Shown: piece after piece, positions 6,215-6,485 of the stretch
Numbering within the stretch: position 1 is the first letter of the stretch
Layout: the number at the start of each line of letters is the position of its first letter
NCBI GenBank assembly: GCA_964483245.1
Contig: CAZABP010000100.1
Location: forward strand, 1 to 6,485
DNA length: 6,485 bases
DNA from: CAZABP01 sp964483245
Lineage (GTDB): Bacteria > Planctomycetota > UBA1135 > UBA2386
Direction: 5' to 3'
Translations under genes and position numbers: made by a program
Notes under the pieces: generated by a model
Told to the model about the DNA's origin: nothing
Seen by the model: only the letters and a program-made list of their open reading frames with translations
The model's database searches: none

Positions 6215-6485
6215 ATGCCCACCCGATTCGAACGCGTCCTCGTGACCGGCGGCGCCGGCTTCATCGGCTCGCATCTCTGCGAGCGATTGCTGGCCGACGG
6301 CTCCTCGGTCATCGCGATGGACAACCTGATCACCGGGGACCTCGCCAACATCGAGCATCTGTTCGGCAACCCGAAGTTCACGTTCTTCCACCAGGACGTC
6401 ACGAACTTCATCCACGTGCCGGGCAGGCTGGATGCGATCCTGCACTTCGCGAGTCCGGCGAGCCCGATCGACTACCTCGAGCTGC
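6215..6485 (+). CDS. NAD-dependent sugar-nucleotide decarboxylase/epimerase, likely UDP-glucuronate decarboxylase (partial)
   Basis: The first 90 codons are present and the gene runs off the right edge. The start gives a short-chain dehydrogenase fold of the extended type: VLVTGGAGFIGSH (8-20) is the Rossmann NAD-binding loop, D36 in AMDNLITG would hold the adenosine ribose, and D61 in HQDVTN contacts the adenine. The block HFASPASPIDYLEL (77-90) is characteristic of UDP-glucuronate decarboxylases, which make UDP-xylose from UDP-glucuronate, and separates them from UDP-glucose 4-epimerase and dTDP-glucose 4,6-dehydratase. The catalytic YxxxK lies outside the window, so activity cannot be judged. 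The gene begins eight bases after the exported protein gene, without a ribosome binding site. This suggests co-transcription and a possible link to surface polysaccharide supply. Confidence 0.87.
   Translation, partial: MPTRFERVLVTGGAGFIGSHLCERLLADGSSVIAMDNLITGDLANIEHLFGNPKFTFFHQDVTNFIHVPGRLDAILHFASPASPIDYLEL

Noticed and set aside
1..6485. CRISPR array, tRNA, rRNA or riboswitch
   Set aside because: No regularly spaced repeats, cloverleaf-like segments or recognisable structured RNA motifs were seen on either strand.

Overview
The window is very GC-rich bacterial chromosome carrying seven genes: one transposase-like gene on the minus strand at the left edge, and six closely packed genes on the plus strand that run off the right edge. 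The organism is not named by anything decisive. The extreme third-position GC, the near absence of Shine-Dalgarno sequences before the plus-strand genes, and the type of stand-alone zinc-ribbon transposase would all fit Planctomycetota or a similarly GC-rich phylum. That assignment is inference only.

Layout. Positions 10-1074 (minus) hold a complete IS1-like DDE transposase gene with a strong ribosome binding site. Positions 1075-1303 are a divergent intergenic region that must hold the promoters for both directions, with one A-tract and a near-palindrome but no convincing promoter. From 1304 the plus-strand cluster begins: accB (biotin carboxyl carrier protein), accC (biotin carboxylase), a two-helix membrane protein with an Asp23/AmaP-like domain, an ATP-type 6-phosphofructokinase (pfkA family), an exported protein of unknown function with a Gly/Pro/aromatic-rich N-terminal half, and the first 90 codons of an NAD-dependent sugar-nucleotide epimerase/decarboxylase that best resembles UDP-glucuronate decarboxylase. 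Gaps between these six genes are 8-31 nt and no terminator is visible between them, so they are probably co-transcribed.

How the genes fit together. AccB and AccC form the biotin-dependent half of acetyl-CoA carboxylase, the first step of fatty acid synthesis; the carboxyltransferase subunits (accA/accD) are not in the window. Placing an Asp23-family protein directly after accBC recalls the accB-accC-yqhY arrangement of Firmicutes, but here the protein is membrane-anchored. Phosphofructokinase supplies glycolytic flux, and the last gene feeds UDP-sugar supply for surface glycans. A shared theme of envelope precursor supply is plausible but inferred.

No CRISPR array, tRNA, rRNA or obvious new defence or biosynthetic system was seen. 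The most noteworthy points are the Asp23-like gene in the acc cluster, a 12-codon frame that bridges two genes by ATGA overlaps at both ends, the mixed Gly/Lys active-site signature of the phosphofructokinase, and the unrecognised exported protein.
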